DNA from: an uncultured Parasphingopyxis sp.
GTDB taxonomy: Bacteria; Pseudomonadota; Alphaproteobacteria; Sphingomonadales; Sphingomonadaceae
Length of the DNA stretch: 7,295 nt
NCBI GenBank assembly: GCA_905479515.1
Contig: CAJQMX010000022.1
Location: forward strand, 1-7,295
Reading direction: 5' to 3'
A model generated the notes under the pieces. That model saw only the letters and a list, made by a program, of their open reading frames with translations. It searched no databases and was not told where the DNA came from. The position numbers were made by a program, and so were the translations under genes. This document shows, piece by piece, positions 5,930-7,295 of this stretch. The stretch's first letter is position 1. Every line of letters starts with the position of its first letter.

Positions 5930-6244
5930 ATGCCAATGAGCGATAAAAAAGCACAACGGCCGATCATGGCCCTGCTCGACATTCTTGGTCAGAGGTGGGT
6001 ATTGCGGATCATATGGGAATTGCGCGACGCCCCGCTCACATTCCGCGCCCTGCGAGAGCGCTGCGATCAGATCTCGCCGACGGTACTGAACCAGCGGCTT
6101 GCCCTGTTGCGTGAAAATGGTCTGGTGGAGCTTGGCGACGCTGGTTACCAGCCGACCCAATCCTGCAAGGACCTGGGCACCATCCTGATGCAGCTCAGCG
6201 ACTGGTCTAAAAGCTGGGACCGGACACCCGAAAAGCCCGACTAA
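5930..6244 (+). CDS. HxlR-family winged-helix transcriptional regulator
   Basis: This 104-residue protein is essentially one winged-helix domain of the HxlR type. LGQRWVLRIIWEL (19-31), FRALRERCDQISPTVLNQRL (38-57) and LLRENGLVE (59-67) match the family pattern of LGGKW, ISPKVLTQRL and LEEAGLV. Such proteins bind DNA as dimers and usually repress neighbouring genes. Start choice: AAGGGG at 5919-5924 is spaced five bases from ATG 5930. An earlier in-frame ATG at 5840 would add 30 residues translated from the operators and has no ribosome site. Family members of the YodB type carry a redox-sensing cysteine just before the first helix (CP); here the aligned residues are Arg10-Pro11, so that sensor is missing, though Cys45 and Cys79 are present. 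It is divergent from the membrane protein/lipoprotein pair, which it probably controls along with itself. Confidence 0.9.
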   Translation: MPMSDKKAQRPIMALLDILGQRWVLRIIWELRDAPLTFRALRERCDQISPTVLNQRLALLRENGLVELGDAGYQPTQSCKDLGTILMQLSDWSKSWDRTPEKPD

Positions 6245-6510
6245 CCCCTGCCGCTCGACTCAAATGACAATGGCGCAACCCCCGATTGCGCAACACGCGC
6301 TACAGGCAGCGTAAGGTTAATTCCCGAGTCGCGCCGTTCTCGCCCGCGGCGTTTTGCATTGCACAAGAAACACTCAGCTTTGGGCAATTACGCCCGAATG
6401 CAGGCAGGACTCGGCATTTAGCACATTCACTTGGTTGTGCGCAGTTCCCGCACCCCGGCGACGCCGACATCTTGCGCGCAGATTCAATAAGTCGCCGGGA
6501 GTAAATTGCG
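6245..6510. other. Non-coding gap before the receptor gene
   Basis: No credible gene is visible in this 266-bp stretch; ORFs on either strand lack family similarity and overlap the receptor start. A 6-bp stem GCGCAA/TTGCGC with a 7-base loop (6273-6291) lies 28 bases after the regulator stop but lacks a T-run, so it is at best a weak terminator. GGGC-AATTAC-GCCC (6382-6395) is a short dyad that might be a regulatory site. I could not identify a clear promoter, Fur box or riboswitch. Confidence 0.4.
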
Positions 6511-7295
6511 ATGCGCCGCCTCAATACACGTCTCAAATTCGGAATATGCCTTGCCTCGCTGATCGCGGCATCGATGACGACTGCCGCGCACGCGCAGGAG
6601 GGCTCGCCGCCAGAAGAACAAGCGACCATGAAAGCGGTTGTCGTTGAAGGCCGCCGCGTCTCAACCGCCGACACGGCCATTGGTCAGGACGAGGCGACCA
6701 ACACGGTGGCAGTCACTCGCGAAGAACTCCTGTCAGCACCCGGCGGCATCTCGGGCCTGAAAATGCTGGAGTCCCTGCCGGGCTTCAACGTTCAGACGGA
6801 CGGCGCGCTCGGCCTCTACGAGTTCGGCAACTCGGTTACCGTGCGGGCCTTTAACCTGCAGCAGATCGGCTTCGTGCTGGACGGCGTGCCGATGGGTCGC
6901 TCCGATGCCTTCGGCGGCAGCCCGATATTCCGTTATGTGGACAACGAAAACCTTGGCGCCGTGGTCGCATCCCCCGGTGCAGGCGATGTCTCTCTGCCAA
7001 GCTATGCGTCGCTCGGCCCACTCGTCTCTTACAATACGGTTGATACATCCGACACGCCCGGCGGCATGATCTCCTACACGATCGGTGATGATGACCTCGA
7101 ACGTAGCTTCATCAAGCTGGAATCCGGAAACTGGAACGGCCTCTCAGCCTATGTCAGCCGCTCCAAGACTGACAGCAGCCTGTGGCGCGGCCCCGGCACG
7201 ATCGACCGCGAGCACATCGAAGGCAAGATCAAGTACGAGTTCGACGAAGATACGTTCGTGAAATTCGGATACGTCCATAACGACTTCTTCGACTA
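6511..7295 (+). CDS. TonB-dependent outer-membrane receptor (N-terminal part)
   Basis: The frame is open from ATG 6511 to the right edge, giving 261 residues. A Sec signal peptide ends at AHA-28. A TonB-box-like stretch KAVVVEGRR (41-49) follows, then a plug domain from about 66 to 180 with LESLPGFNVQ (86-95), VTVRAFNLQQIGFVLDGVP (109-127) and FRYVDNENLG (140-149). The canonical VRGF of plugs is VRAF here. From about 185 the sequence becomes beta-strand-like, the start of the barrel. Such receptors import siderophores, sugars, oligopeptides or other large substrates across the outer membrane using TonB energy; the substrate cannot be told from this part. A GGGAG ribosome site lies nine bases upstream of the start. 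GC-rich third positions suit a native chromosomal gene. Confidence 0.9.
   Translation, partial: MRRLNTRLKFGICLASLIAASMTTAAHAQEGSPPEEQATMKAVVVEGRRVSTADTAIGQDEATNTVAVTREELLSAPGGISGLKMLESLPGFNVQTDGALGLYEFGNSVTVRAFNLQQIGFVLDGVPMGRSDAFGGSPIFRYVDNENLGAVVASPGAGDVSLPSYASLGPLVSYNTVDTSDTPGGMISYTIGDDDLERSFIKLESGNWNGLSAYVSRSKTDSSLWRGPGTIDREHIEGKIKYEFDEDTFVKFGYVHNDFFD

Noticed and set aside
5717..6160. 147-residue minus-strand ORF
   Set aside because: It is the small membrane protein frame extended antisense through the HxlR regulator; the extension has no ribosome site and crosses the operators.
6300..6680. 126-residue minus-strand ORF overlapping the receptor start
   Set aside because: It runs antisense through the receptor signal peptide and shows no family features; the plus-strand receptor is clearly the coding frame.

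Overview
The window looks like the right end of an integrated genomic island plus the native chromosome beside it. The host is a Gram-negative bacterium, because there is a TonB-dependent outer-membrane receptor and a lipobox lipoprotein. The style of the receptor plug and the tRNA-Gly sequence suggest an alphaproteobacterium; that placement is inference.

Island part (1 to about 5210). From right to left there is a 3' fragment of a tRNA-Gly(CCC) gene (5162-5210, the attachment site), an AT-rich segment of about 275 bp with small repeats and a likely integrase promoter, a tyrosine integrase (3614-4888, minus), a poorly coding gap (3222-3613), and a two-gene operon on the minus strand. The operon encodes an OLD-family ATPase/TOPRIM nuclease (1128-3221) and a UvrD-like superfamily 1 helicase (from 1135 leftward, cut by the window edge). 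The genes overlap by 8 bp. This gene pair and order is the architecture of the Gabija anti-phage system (GajA plus GajB, class 2 OLD). The island continues past the left edge, where an intact tRNA-Gly gene is predicted at the other junction.

Chromosomal part (5211-7295). A small divergent module is controlled by an HxlR-family regulator (5930-6244, plus). To its left on the minus strand are a 40-residue single-span membrane protein (5717-5839) and a glycine-zipper lipoprotein (5280-5660), ending at a clear rho-independent terminator (5225-5272). Two 17-bp inverted repeats lie between the divergent starts and overlap a good promoter for the regulator, so autoregulation and co-regulation of the minus-strand pair are likely. 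After a 266-bp non-coding gap, the first 261 residues of a TonB-dependent receptor run off the right edge.

The most notable content is the Gabija-like cassette carried as cargo of a tRNA-Gly-integrated element. The least characterised items are the 40-residue membrane protein, the inverted repeat just before the nuclease gene, and the cysteine-rich part of the nuclease TOPRIM region.
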